From Microbacterium sp. MYb54 (GTDB lineage: Bacteria; Actinomycetota; Actinomycetes; Actinomycetales; Microbacteriaceae): a stretch of 64,000 nt of DNA. Made by a program: the position numbers and the translations under genes. Where the stretch lies: the NCBI RefSeq assembly GCF_002979515.1, contig NZ_PCPA01000001.1:434001-498000 (forward strand). Reading direction: 5' to 3'. Below the pieces are notes generated by a model that was not told the DNA's origin, did not search any database, and saw only the letters and a list, made by a program, of their open reading frames with translations. Positions 18,407 to 27,054 of the stretch are shown here, piece by piece; the first letter of the stretch is position 1, and each line of letters begins with the position of its first letter.

Positions 18407-19777
18407 TCAGCGGTCGCCGAGGATGCGGCGGATGCGCTCGAGCCGCGCGCCGATGTCGCGCTCCGCCCCGAGGTTCTTCGGCTCGTAGTAGTGCCGCCCG
18501 TCGAGCTCATCGGGCAGATACTGCTGCGGCACGACCCCGAACTCGCTGTCGTGCGAGTACACGTATCCGCGGCCGTGGCCGAGGCGCTTCGCCCCGGGAT
18601 AGTGCGCGTCTCGCAGATGCAGCGGCACACGCCCGAAACCGCCGGAGCGGATGTCTGCGATCGCGGCATCGATGCCGACATACGCCGCATTCGACTTCGC
18701 TGTGGTCGCGAGGTAGACGGTCGCCTCGGCGAGTGGGATGCGGCCTTCCGGCATCCCGATGAACGCCACCGCGTCCGCGGCGGCCACTGCGATGCCGAGC
18801 GCCTGGGGGTCGGCGAGACCCACGTCTTCCGAAGCCGAGATCACCAGCCGCCTGGCGATGAAGCGCGGGTCCTCCCCCGCCTCGATCATGCGCGCGAGAT
18901 AGTGCAGCGCGGCATCAGGGTCAGAACCTCTGATCGACTTGATGAACGCACTGATGACGTCGTAGTGCTCATCGCCCTGCCGGTCGTAGCGCAACAGCGC
19001 CTTGTCGACGGCCTGCGCGACGTCGTCGGCGGACACCTGCGGCACTCCCTCCGCACCGGGCTGGTCTCCTGAATCGTCTTCGGGGTCTGCAGCGGCGGCG
19101 TGGGACATCGCGACCGCCGCCCCCGCTTCGAGTCCCGTGAGTGCGCGTCGCGCATCGCCTGATGCCAACCGCACCAGGGCGGAGCGGGCCTCGTCGCTGA
19201 GCGCGACAGCTCCGTTGAGGCCACGGGCATCGTCGACCGCACGATCGACGAGCAGTCCGATGTCGTCATCGGTGAGGGGCTGGAGCGTCAGCAGCAGCGA
19301 GCGCGAGAGCAGCGGCGAGATGACGGAGAACGAGGGATTCTCGGTGGTCGCGGCGATCAGGATGACCCAGCCGTTCTCGACGCCGGGGAGCAATGCATCC
19401 TGCTGAGCCTTCGTGAAGCGATGGATCTCGTCGAGGAAGAGGATCGTCGTCTGCCCGTAGAGATCGCGCTGCGTGATGGCCTCCTGCATGACCTCGCGCA
19501 CGTCCTTCACACCGGCCGTGATCGCGGAGAGCTCGACGAAGCGGCGCCCGGATGAACGGGCGATCGCCTGCGCGAGCGTCGTCTTCCCGGTGCCCGGAGG
19601 CCCCCACAGGATGATCGATACGGCTCCGGGTGAAGTCGCCTCCGGATCGGCGAGGGCGACGATCGGCGATCCGGCGCGCAGCAGGTGCCGCTGCCCGGCG
19701 ACCTCTGCAAGGGACACCGGGCGCATGCGCACGGCGAGAGGCGTCTGCCCGGAGAGGAGCGGCGCGGAAGGGGTCAC
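18407..19777 (-). CDS. rarA: Replication-associated recombination protein A (RarA/MgsA-type AAA ATPase)
   Basis: A clamp-loader-like AAA+ protein acting at stalled replication forks. The 456 residues include Walker A GPPGTGKTT (59-67), Walker B FLDEIHR (114-120) and a sensor/arginine-finger block (SPLLSRS). The C-terminal tetramerisation domain contains PEGRIPLAEATVYLA. The GTG at 19777 was taken as start. It lies upstream of rpsD, as in related actinobacteria. Confidence 0.95.
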   Translation of the reverse strand: MTPSAPLLSGQTPLAVRMRPVSLAEVAGQRHLLRAGSPIVALADPEATSPGAVSIILWGPPGTGKTTLAQAIARSSGRRFVELSAITAGVKDVREVMQEAITQRDLYGQTTILFLDEIHRFTKAQQDALLPGVENGWVILIAATTENPSFSVISPLLSRSLLLTLQPLTDDDIGLLVDRAVDDARGLNGAVALSDEARSALVRLASGDARRALTGLEAGAAVAMSHAAAADPEDDSGDQPGAEGVPQVSADDVAQAVDKALLRYDRQGDEHYDVISAFIKSIRGSDPDAALHYLARMIEAGEDPRFIARRLVISASEDVGLADPQALGIAVAAADAVAFIGMPEGRIPLAEATVYLATTAKSNAAYVGIDAAIADIRSGGFGRVPLHLRDAHYPGAKRLGHGRGYVYSHDSEFGVVPQQYLPDELDGRHYYEPKNLGAERDIGARLERIRRILGDR

Positions 19778-19811
19778 CCGCCAAGGCTACTCGGGGCGGG
19801 CGACATCCCTG

Positions 19812-20672
19812 TCACCGGAAGAGGTCGGCGAACTCGAGCTGTCGGGACTGCCCGGTGGTGCCGATCGAGATCTGTGCACCTGGCGCGGATGAGACCATGC
19901 GTGCCTGCCAGCCGATGTTCGAGACATGCCCTCGTCCGGACACCCTGTTGTCCGGGCTCCAGACCCGGAGCGCCTCCATGCGGAGTCCGCGACCGGTCGT
20001 ACCCACCGTGGCCTCGGTCCCTGAACCCTGCGTGCACACGGGTGTCATCCACCCGATGTTCTGGACGTGCGCCTGGAGGCAGATGATCTTTCCCGCCTGC
20101 TGTCGCACGGCCAGCGCTTCGAGGCCCAGGCCCTGACCGGTGGTACCGCCGCCTGTGATCCATCCCCGTTGGGCGACGTGGCTCCGCACCGAAGCATCCT
20201 GGGGCAGCACGGTCGGAGTCGGCGTCGAGACCGGATACTTCGCGAACACCTGCGTGGCGTACCCGTTGACGTAGCCGATGCCGATCGTCGTGTAGTCACC
20301 GAGGATGTTCGCCCGGTGCCCCGGCGAGTTCATCCACCCGCCGACGACATCCGCGGGCGAGTACCCGGACGCGACGTTCTCCGCGGCTCTGCTCCATCCG
20401 CCCGGGATCTGGTTCGAGTACTGCGGGTTGTGATACATCCGGCCTTCACGCGATTGGGTCGCCGACCAGTTCTGCGCGACCGTGGTCACGGCGCCGTCCA
20501 ACACGAGCGGAGCAAGCCCGTTCGCGGCTCGTGCGGCGTTCGTGTCTGCCAGGATGCGTGCGATGTCGTTGTTCGGTGGCGGGATCTCGGCCGCCTGCGT
20601 CGTCGGGACGACGCCCAGCGCGACGATGGCGCTGATGGCGAGGGCGGCGACGACGTTCCTGGTCCACTGCAT
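19812..20672 (-). CDS. Secreted CAP-domain protein with C-terminal ChW-type repeats
   Basis: A Sec signal peptide (residues 1-27, ending TTQAAE) is followed by a CAP/SCP domain (about 33-150). The CAP domain has MYHNPQYS, AENVASGYSPADVVGGWMNS and PGHRANIL. The C-terminal 130 residues hold three HV..(I/R)GW...GTTG(Q/R).L.LEAL units, which match ChW repeats. The ATG at 20672 has a CAGGAG ribosome site and fits the signal peptide. CAP proteins are secreted and functionally diverse; ChW repeats are thought to mediate surface or polysaccharide binding. The substrate is unknown. It lies 34 bp upstream of rarA. Confidence 0.88.
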   Translation of the reverse strand: MQWTRNVVAALAISAIVALGVVPTTQAAEIPPPNNDIARILADTNAARAANGLAPLVLDGAVTTVAQNWSATQSREGRMYHNPQYSNQIPGGWSRAAENVASGYSPADVVGGWMNSPGHRANILGDYTTIGIGYVNGYATQVFAKYPVSTPTPTVLPQDASVRSHVAQRGWITGGGTTGQGLGLEALAVRQQAGKIICLQAHVQNIGWMTPVCTQGSGTEATVGTTGRGLRMEALRVWSPDNRVSGRGHVSNIGWQARMVSSAPGAQISIGTTGQSRQLEFADLFR

Positions 20673-20855
20673 GGGAATGCTCCTGTTTCGGACGGAGGCG
20701 GTCAATTGCCACCAAAGTAACCGGTCGGCACCGGTATGGCGACCCTGCCTGGTGGACCAAGCCCTGCAGAAGGCCATCGCTTCAGCGCGAAGTCGTGACG
20801 ACGGTAGGCTCTGACGCGACGTCGAATGGCGACGCAGTGAGGGGAACCAGGGCAG

Positions 20856-21140
20856 ATGGTGGCACGCGGGTCCAAGAACGCACAGCAGCGAGCGCAGGCG
20901 GAACGTGCTCGCATCCATGCGGCCCGCACCAGCTGGCACGACGGGCAGATCCGTCGCCGCGTGCGCGACAACACGATCGGCGTCATCGTCGGCGTCGTCA
21001 TCGTCGCCGCTGCCATCGCCAGCCAGGTCGTGCACGCCCAGGTGGCGGCCCCTGAGCCCACGCCGTCCCCGACGATCGCTCCGAGCGAGACACCGGCCCC
21101 CTCTGAGACCCCCGTCCCGAGCGAGACGCCCGCCGGATAG
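20856..21140 (+). CDS. Small membrane protein with basic N-terminus and Pro/Ser/Thr tail
   Basis: The 94-residue protein has a charged N-terminal segment rich in Arg, Ala and Gln. One hydrophobic helix follows (about 41-62, IGVIVGVVIVAAAIASQVV). The exposed tail consists of repeated PSETP(A/V) units. I do not know a function. It is the only plus-strand gene in this part and stands opposite the CAP gene. The ATG at 20856 follows a GGCAG stretch. The protein is probably real because its composition matches a designed membrane topology. Confidence 0.65.
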   Translation: MVARGSKNAQQRAQAERARIHAARTSWHDGQIRRRVRDNTIGVIVGVVIVAAAIASQVVHAQVAAPEPTPSPTIAPSETPAPSETPVPSETPAG

Positions 21141-21155
21141 CAGCCTCGGCGCGGA

Positions 21156-22394
21156 TCAGCCACGCACCGGCAGCACGTACGACGAGGGCTCGCCGAGGAG
21201 CCGCGCCCCGACCAGCGGTCGCAGCGCGCCGTATGCGGATGCATCGCCTACCAGGATCCCGCCGAGCAGCGTGTGAGCGTCCTCCGCCAGGACGAGCTTC
21301 TTGTAGACCCCGGCGATCGGATCCGCGTACAGCACGTCGACCGCATCCGGCGTGCTGGCGAGTGCGTCGCCGAAGCTGACCACCTCGACGCCGGCCAGCG
21401 TGACCGCAGCCGATTCGTCGTATCCGGAGAACGAGACATCGCCGCCGAGCATCCTGGCGACCGCCACATCGGCCATCTCGTGCGCGGCCGTGGTGAGCCC
21501 GACGCAGCGCCCGTCGTAGCTGGCGACCTCGCCGATCGCCAGCACACTCGGGTCCGAGGTGCGGCACCCGTCGTCGATCACGATGCCACCGAACGGATGC
21601 ACGTCGATCCCGGCGTTGCGGGCGAGTTCGTCGCGCGCCTGCATCCCGACTGTGAAGATCACCACGTCGACGCGTTGGAACGACCCGTCTTGGTACTCGA
21701 TCGCGGTCACCGCTCCGGATTCGTCCGGATCGATCCTGGTCGCTCGCGTGCCGGTGCGCACAGTGATGCCGCGCGCCTGCAGATGCCGCTTCACGATGCT
21801 GCCAGCAGTTCCGTCGAGCTGCGCGGCCATGAGTCGATCCGCGTACTGGATGACGGTCGCATCGACCTCCATGGCCTGCAGCGCTCCCGCCGCCTCGAGA
21901 CCGAGCACCCCGCCACCGATCACGACCCCGCGCAGATCGCGACCGAGCTCGGCCCCGCGCACCTGGACGAACTCGCGGAGCTCTTCGATGTCGTCGAGCG
22001 TGCGATATGCGAAGCATCCCGGCAGCGAGGAGCCCTCGATCGCGACCCGGGCCGCATAGGCGCCGGTGGCCAGCACCAAGGTGTCGTAGCGATGGATCCG
22101 TCTGGATCGGGTCAGCACGGTCCGCGCCCGGCGGTCGATCCGGAGTACCCGGTCGTCGACGATCAGCTCGAGCCGCTCGTCGTCGAAGAGCGAGGCACCG
22201 AAGGACAGATCTTCCTCAGCCACCCCGAGGAACAGCTCGCTGAGCCGAGAGCGGTCGTAGGGCTGTCGCCCCTCGTCGCCGATCATCGTCACCCGCACCG
22301 GTTCGGACACACGTTCCAAGAGCTGCTCGGCGAACCGCCGCGCCGCCATCCCCGCACCGACGATCAGGATCTCGGTGGCGGTCGAGTGGTTCAT
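21156..22394 (-). CDS. FAD-dependent NAD(P)H oxidoreductase, stand-alone NirB N-terminal-like
   Basis: The 412-residue flavoprotein has two Rossmann motifs (GAGMAARR near 13-20, GGGVLGLEAAG near 155-165). It aligns along its whole length with the first roughly 410 residues of NirB at 27051-29630. Shared landmarks are LPGCF.YRTLDD, CRT.D...AIGEVAS and LLGGILVGDASAYG. It ends where NirB's [2Fe-2S] domain would begin. I infer an electron-donating subunit for nitrite or nitrate reduction, or a duplicated fragment that stayed functional. It is transcribed away from nirC with GlnR-like boxes between them. The ATG at 22394 begins MNHSTATEILIVGAG. Confidence 0.85.
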   Translation of the reverse strand: MNHSTATEILIVGAGMAARRFAEQLLERVSEPVRVTMIGDEGRQPYDRSRLSELFLGVAEEDLSFGASLFDDERLELIVDDRVLRIDRRARTVLTRSRRIHRYDTLVLATGAYAARVAIEGSSLPGCFAYRTLDDIEELREFVQVRGAELGRDLRGVVIGGGVLGLEAAGALQAMEVDATVIQYADRLMAAQLDGTAGSIVKRHLQARGITVRTGTRATRIDPDESGAVTAIEYQDGSFQRVDVVIFTVGMQARDELARNAGIDVHPFGGIVIDDGCRTSDPSVLAIGEVASYDGRCVGLTTAAHEMADVAVARMLGGDVSFSGYDESAAVTLAGVEVVSFGDALASTPDAVDVLYADPIAGVYKKLVLAEDAHTLLGGILVGDASAYGALRPLVGARLLGEPSSYVLPVRG

Positions 22395-22483
22395 CCGTGT
22401 GGCTCCTGTCGGCGGCGATGGTCCCGCACCGAAGACGCTATGCGTGGCATGTTTCTCGGATGTCACAGGTCGTGTGTCCCCCG

Positions 22484-22510
22484 TGAACGATCGCATCACG
22501 GATAGGTAAC
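22484..22510. promoter_or_regulatory. Candidate GlnR box between the FAD oxidoreductase and nirC
   Basis: The plus strand reads TGAAC-N6-ATCAC-N6-GTAAC. This matches the GNAAC / GTNAC / GNAAC half-sites of actinobacterial GlnR at 4/5, 4/5 and 5/5 positions, with exact 11-bp phasing. A further GTCAC half-site lies two periods upstream at 22462-22466. The site is in the 254-bp divergent region and could control both genes. Confidence 0.55.
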
Positions 22511-22648
22511 GGCGCAACCTCACACCGCACGGAACCAGAAGTGAGCGGTTCGCTCCACAGATGTAACCTCGCGCGTCCTCTCCGGAAACGCCCCTCGTCC
22601 ATGCTCGAGGCAGCCGAGCATCCGTGCTCCTGTCCCCGTGGAGGTCCT

Positions 22649-23572
22649 GTGTCCTACATCAAGCCCGCCGAGCTCGCCACGCGCATGGTCGACGCCGGCG
22701 CGTACAAGCTTCAACTGTCCACCCGCGACACCCTCATCCGCGCCTTCATGGGCGCTGCTCTCCTCACGATCGCCGCGGCGTTCGCCGTCACTGTCTCGAC
22801 CCAGACCGGCCAGCCGCTCCTGGGCGCCGTGCTCTTCCCCGTCGGTTTCGTGATGCTGTATCTCCTGGGGTACGACCTGCTGACGGGTGTTTTCACGCTC
22901 GGACCGCTCGCCGTGCTCGACCGCCGACCCGGAGCCTCGTTCAGAGCCCTGATGCGCAACTGGGGACTCGTCTTCCTCGGCAACTTCGGCGGAGCCTTCC
23001 TGGTGGCGATCCTGATGGCCGTGTACTTCACGTACGGGTTCTCGACCGCGCCCAGCGCCGTGGGCGAGGCGATCAGCGAGATCGGCCACGGGAGGACAGT
23101 CGGGTACGCCGATCACGGAGCCGCCGGCATGCTGACGCTGTTCATCCGTGGCGTTCTGTGCAATTGGATGGTCTCCACCGGCGTAGTGCTGGCAATGGTG
23201 TCGGACAGCACGATCGGAAAGATCGTGGCCATGTGGCTTCCCATCATGCTGTTCTTCTACATGGGCTTCGAGCACTCGATCGTCAACATGTTCCTGTTCC
23301 CGTCGGGTCTGCTGATGGGCGCTGACTTCACCGTGTGGGACTACATCGTCTGGAACGAGCTGCCCACAGTAGTGGGAAACCTCGTCGGCGGTCTGCTCTT
23401 CGTCGGTCTGCCGATCTATTTCACCCATGGTCGTCCGAAGGCCCGGCGTGTCCGCGCTGTCCGCGCGGCCGGACGGGGGGCGCACCCCGTGGACGTCGCT
23501 GCCGACGCTGAGGATGTGCAGGTGCGAGACCGCGACCAGACCGCATCCGAGCGCGAGCCCTCACACGTCTGA
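22649..23572 (+). CDS. nirC: Formate/nitrite transporter family channel NirC
   Basis: Member of the FNT pentameric channel family for nitrite, formate and similar anions. The 307-residue protein has six membrane segments. They include LLTIAAAFAVTVS, the VFLGNFGGAFLVAI helix, RGVLCNWMVSTGV and FFYMGFEHSIVNMF, the FNT signatures near the pore. The C-terminal 40 residues are a charged cytoplasmic tail. The GTG at 22649 has a GGAGG site; the longer frame upstream lacks family sequence. With the nirBD operon nearby, nitrite is the likely substrate. Confidence 0.92.
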   Translation: MSYIKPAELATRMVDAGAYKLQLSTRDTLIRAFMGAALLTIAAAFAVTVSTQTGQPLLGAVLFPVGFVMLYLLGYDLLTGVFTLGPLAVLDRRPGASFRALMRNWGLVFLGNFGGAFLVAILMAVYFTYGFSTAPSAVGEAISEIGHGRTVGYADHGAAGMLTLFIRGVLCNWMVSTGVVLAMVSDSTIGKIVAMWLPIMLFFYMGFEHSIVNMFLFPSGLLMGADFTVWDYIVWNELPTVVGNLVGGLLFVGLPIYFTHGRPKARRVRAVRAAGRGAHPVDVAADAEDVQVRDRDQTASEREPSHV

Positions 23573-23580
23573 TCACGAGT

Positions 23581-23620
23581 AGCTGAAGGGGCGGATGCGG
23601 GAGCATCCGCCCCTTCAGCT
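23581..23620. terminator. Bidirectional hairpin terminator between nirC and the chelatase gene
   Basis: A perfect 18-bp stem (23581-23598 with 23603-23620) encloses a GGGA loop. It stands eight bases after the nirC stop and 42 bases after the end of the convergent sirohydrochlorin chelatase gene. The T tract is poor, as is common in actinobacteria. Confidence 0.8.
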
Positions 23621-23661
23621 GCCCGGGGTCTCTCGACGATGCGGAATGCGCGAGATGCGGT

Positions 23662-24336
23662 TCAGGCGGAGCGGAAGCGCTCGACGATGACCTGGGCGAT
23701 GCGGGGATCCGCGCCGAGAGGGGCGGCGACCAGATCGGCGCCAGCCCGCTCCACCAGCCCGGCGAAGTACCCGGGCGCGAGGACATGGCTCGCGGCGATC
23801 ACCCTGGTGGCGCCGTCCCGGCGCGCCGCACTCACGGCGTCGGCTATACGAGGATCGATCGCCGAGGCATATCCGATCGTCACCGGTGCGGGGATCAATG
23901 CGCGCAGGTGCGCGGCTGCAGCCTCGACATCGGCCACGGCGGCAGGATTGCTGGACCCTGCTGCGGCGAGCACGACATGGTCGCCGGGCAGCCAGTCATG
24001 CACAACCGCTCGCAGGCGGGTGTGCAGCACATCGGCGATCAGCGGATGGGTGCCCAGCGGCTCTGCCTGCCGGGCGTTGTCGTAGGGGTGCACCGCACGT
24101 GCGATGTCGACCGCGGTGTGGAATCCGACGGAGAGCAGCAGCGGTACGACGACGACGACGTCGTCGGCACGTTCGCGATCGACGATCTCGCCCACCTCGG
24201 GTTCCTGAACGTCGACGAAAGCCTGGACGATCCGCGTGCCCGGAATCTGCAACCGGACGAGATCGACGATGTCCGCGACCGCACGACGGCCGTCAGGGGA
24301 ATCGGTGCCATGGGAGCAGGCGACGAGCGTCGTCAT
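23662..24336 (-). CDS. Sirohydrochlorin chelatase (CbiX/SirB type)
   Basis: Inserts Fe2+ into sirohydrochlorin to make siroheme, the NirB cofactor. The 224-residue two-lobed protein has the active-site His in CSHGTDS (about residue 9) and a second His in SVGFHTAV. The C-terminal lobe has ASHVLAPGYF. The CysG-like protein in this operon may lack ferrochelatase activity, so this gene would complete the pathway. The ATG at 24336 overlaps the stop of the upstream hemD-like gene (ATGA). It is the last gene of the nirBD operon. CobN-linked cobalt use is an alternative but no cobalamin genes are near. Confidence 0.9.
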   Translation of the reverse strand: MTTLVACSHGTDSPDGRRAVADIVDLVRLQIPGTRIVQAFVDVQEPEVGEIVDRERADDVVVVVPLLLSVGFHTAVDIARAVHPYDNARQAEPLGTHPLIADVLHTRLRAVVHDWLPGDHVVLAAAGSSNPAAVADVEAAAAHLRALIPAPVTIGYASAIDPRIADAVSAARRDGATRVIAASHVLAPGYFAGLVERAGADLVAAPLGADPRIAQVIVERFRSA

Positions 24337-25463
24337 CGGGGTTCCCCCACAGTCAATCGGTAGCCGCGCTTGACGATCGTCTGGATCGCCCCGGCCCCAC
24401 CCAGCGCCTCCCGCAACCGGGCGACGGCCATCTCCACGGCATGTGCGCTCTCCCCGCCGCGGGGCAGCGCGAGGCCGAGTTCCTCGCGCGAGAGCACGCG
24501 GCCGGCGGCGTCGAAGAGTTCACTGAGGATGCTGGCCCCGGCGCGGGAGAGCGGCACAAAAGCCTCGTCGATGAAGACCCCGCCGCTGCGCATCTCCATC
24601 GTGCCGAGAGCCGTTCGCAGTCGAGGAGCCGCACCGGAGGCATAGTGGTCGACGACGCAACGCACCAGCGAGCCGAGACGACCGCGCGCCGCGAGGGTCG
24701 TCTGCAGTTGCGCGTCCTCCAGCGGCGCTGCTGTGATCGGTCCCACCGCTGCGAGTAGCAGGCGTCCGGATGCGGCACGGCGTCGAATCGCATCGAGGGC
24801 ATCTGCCCTGGCCGCGGCTCTAACCCACTCGGCAGCTCCGGGCGCCGAGGTGAAGAGCACCGCGTCCACCTCACCCGCGCCCGCCTGCACGACGGAGCGC
24901 TGCACGATCTGGGGGTCGGGCGGCGGACCCCATCGATACACCGTGAGGCTCACCACGTCCGCTCCGAGACCCGACAGCAGCGTGTCGAGCCCGTCGGCAC
25001 CTGCGCCATGATGCTGGATCGCGATACGGCGTCCCGCGACCCGCTCTGTGGCGAGGTACTCCCCCACTTCTGCGGAGGTCTCGGACTCGGCAACCCAGTC
25101 GGCCGTGAAACCCGCCTGCTGGATCGCGCCGTGCGCTTTGGGACCTCGCGCGACGAACTGCGTCTTCGCAAGCGCACTCGAGAGCGCCTCGGCGAGGTCA
25201 TTCTCGTGCGCCGCATCGATCCAGCCACGAAAACCCACCCCTGTCGTCACGATCAGCACGTCGGGAGGATCCGCGATGAGATCCCGGGTGCGGGCGATTA
25301 GGATGTCGTCGTCCTCGTTGGGGATGATGCTCAGTGCCGGGGCCCGGTAGGCCTGGCCTCCACGGCGTTCGAGCGCGGAGACGAGATCGCCCGCGCGGCG
25401 GTCCGCGGCCACGACGATCGTGCATCCGGTGAGGATGGGGGTGAGCGGAGCACGGATCGTCAC
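24333..25463 (-). CDS. Uroporphyrinogen-III synthase-like protein with C-terminal winged-helix DNA-binding domain
   Basis: Residues 1-265 resemble HemD (TTGVGFRGW, FVARGPKA, DAVLFTSAPGAAEW, AAVGPITAAPL). Residues about 285-376 form an OmpR/PhoB-type winged helix (FVPLSRAGASILSELF, VLSREELGLAL, MAVARLREALGGAGAI, IVKRGYRL). As I recall, M. tuberculosis Rv0260c has this architecture next to a CbiX protein. It may be a tetrapyrrole-sensing regulator rather than, or in addition to, an enzyme. It overlaps the chelatase start and the cysG-like stop by four bases each, so it is expressed with siroheme synthesis. Confidence 0.88.
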   Translation of the reverse strand: MTIRAPLTPILTGCTIVVAADRRAGDLVSALERRGGQAYRAPALSIIPNEDDDILIARTRDLIADPPDVLIVTTGVGFRGWIDAAHENDLAEALSSALAKTQFVARGPKAHGAIQQAGFTADWVAESETSAEVGEYLATERVAGRRIAIQHHGAGADGLDTLLSGLGADVVSLTVYRWGPPPDPQIVQRSVVQAGAGEVDAVLFTSAPGAAEWVRAAARADALDAIRRRAASGRLLLAAVGPITAAPLEDAQLQTTLAARGRLGSLVRCVVDHYASGAAPRLRTALGTMEMRSGGVFIDEAFVPLSRAGASILSELFDAAGRVLSREELGLALPRGGESAHAVEMAVARLREALGGAGAIQTIVKRGYRLTVGEPR

Positions 25464-26695
25464 GCCAGGACAGCCCCGATCGTGTCGTCGGCTGGCAGCA
25501 GAAGCCGCGCGCTCGCAACCTCGCCGATCACGATGACCGCCGGGTTGCGGAGACTGATCGCACGCGCGTCGGCGACCGCGTGCCCGAGAGTCGTGCGAGT
25601 GGTGCGTTGCTGCGGCGTGTGGCCACTCTCGACGAACGCCATCGGTCGCCCCGCCGGCACACCACGCGCGAGAGCCGCAGCAACCAGGCGGTCGAGACCG
25701 GCGACGCCCATCAGCACGACCGTCGTCACCGTGGCGTCCGCCAGTGCTGCCAGTGTGCCGTCACCGAGAGTGCCCTGGCCGTTCACGACGTGGAACGCGG
25801 CGGCCGTACCCCGGTGGGTCACCGGGATTCCCGCAGACTGTGGAACGGCGATCGCACTCGAGATGCCCGGGGTGACATCGACCGGGATCCCCGCGGCCAG
25901 GCACGCCTGCATCTCCTCACCGCCGCGGCCGAACACGAATGGATCGCCACCCTTGAGGCGGACGACGCGCCGCCCCTCGGTGGCGCGGGCGACGATGATC
26001 CGGTTGATCTCCTCCTGCGGAACGGGGTGCCGCCCTGGGTGCTTCCCCACGTCGATCACCTCGACGTCCGGATCGAGTCCGCGGACGATCTCGGCCGATG
26101 GTCCCAGCCGATCGGTGACGATCACGTCCGCCTCCGAGAGGAGCCGGCGAGCACGCACCGTCATGAGGTCAGCGGGGCCGGGGCCGCCGCCGACGAGGTC
26201 TACGCGCCCGCTGCGGGCCGCGCGTCGACGGCGAAGAGGCAGTCGTCCCTCACCCACGAGATCGACGATCGCGTCACGCACCGCGACGGACCTGCGGGGG
26301 TCCGCGCCGACCGTGCTCGTGACCGCCACTGTTACATCTCCGACCTCCGCTTGCGCGGTTAGCCTGGCCGATCCGTGTACGCCGTCCGAGGCATTGACGC
26401 AGAGGATCCGCTTCCGCTCGCACCGCGCGGCGACCTCCCGGTCCACTCGCGGATCGCCGGTGGCAGCGTGGACGAGCCAGGCACCGGCGAGATCCGCGCC
26501 GCGAAAGCGCCGTGACCGCCAGACCAGTCCATGATCCTCGACGAGCCGCGCCATCTCACCGTGCAGTACGGGAGCGACGATCCGCGCCCGTGCCCCCTCG
26601 GCCAGGAAACGCCGCAAACGCTTCGCCGCGACCGCACCGCCGCCGACCAACAGCACATCGCGTCCGTCCAGGTCGACCCCGAGCATCACGGTCAT
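25460..26695 (-). CDS. cysG: Siroheme synthase-like fusion: precorrin-2 dehydrogenase domain plus uroporphyrinogen-III C-methyltransferase
   Basis: Makes precorrin-2 from uroporphyrinogen III by two SAM-dependent methylations and oxidises it to sirohydrochlorin. Of 411 residues, 1-150 form an NAD-binding CysG^B-like domain (LLVGGGAVAAKRLRRFL). From about 165 follows the SUMT domain (VDLVGGGPGPADLMT, RLKGGDPFVFGRGGEE, PGISSAIAVP). The ATG at 26695 overlaps the nirD stop (ATGA). A neighbouring dedicated chelatase suggests that iron insertion is done elsewhere. The symbol reflects domain architecture. Confidence 0.92.
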   Translation of the reverse strand: MTVMLGVDLDGRDVLLVGGGAVAAKRLRRFLAEGARARIVAPVLHGEMARLVEDHGLVWRSRRFRGADLAGAWLVHAATGDPRVDREVAARCERKRILCVNASDGVHGSARLTAQAEVGDVTVAVTSTVGADPRRSVAVRDAIVDLVGEGRLPLRRRRAARSGRVDLVGGGPGPADLMTVRARRLLSEADVIVTDRLGPSAEIVRGLDPDVEVIDVGKHPGRHPVPQEEINRIIVARATEGRRVVRLKGGDPFVFGRGGEEMQACLAAGIPVDVTPGISSAIAVPQSAGIPVTHRGTAAAFHVVNGQGTLGDGTLAALADATVTTVVLMGVAGLDRLVAAALARGVPAGRPMAFVESGHTPQQRTTRTTLGHAVADARAISLRNPAVIVIGEVASARLLLPADDTIGAVLA

Positions 26696-27054
26696 CGGAT
26701 CTCCTCGATGTTCAGTTCCACCTGACCGTCGACGACGGCCACTCTCCACACCCGCAACGTCGCGGAATCCTTGCCCTGCGTGTCGATGCACGACCCGGTG
26801 CGGAGGTCGAACACCTGCTTGTGCATCGGGGAGGCCAGCGTCGGGATGTCCCCCCGAGTGCCGACGATCCCGCGCGACATCACGTGCGCGCCGCTGTAGG
26901 GGTCGAGGTTCGACACGGCGTGCACGCTGCCGTCGGCGAGCAGGAAGAGCGCGATCTGGACAGTACCGAAGAGCGCCGCCCTGCCCCGTTCGACCTCGAG
27001 ATCGCTCACGGCGCACACGCGCACCCGGTCCGCGGTGTGGGTGGTGAGCGTCAT
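26692..27054 (-). CDS. nirD: Nitrite reductase small subunit NirD
   Basis: Partner of NirB in NADH-dependent assimilatory nitrite reduction. The 120-residue Rieske-fold protein lacks Rieske ligands. The positions that would hold them read SNLDPYSGA and PMHKQVFDLRTGSC, typical of NirD, which binds no cluster. The ATG at 27054 overlaps the nirB stop by four bases. Confidence 0.95.
   Translation of the reverse strand: MTLTTHTADRVRVCAVSDLEVERGRAALFGTVQIALFLLADGSVHAVSNLDPYSGAHVMSRGIVGTRGDIPTLASPMHKQVFDLRTGSCIDTQGKDSATLRVWRVAVVDGQVELNIEEIR

Noticed and set aside
20998..22017. A 339-codon minus-strand frame rich in Arg/Gly
   Set aside because: It is an alternative frame of the FAD oxidoreductase gene with shadow composition.
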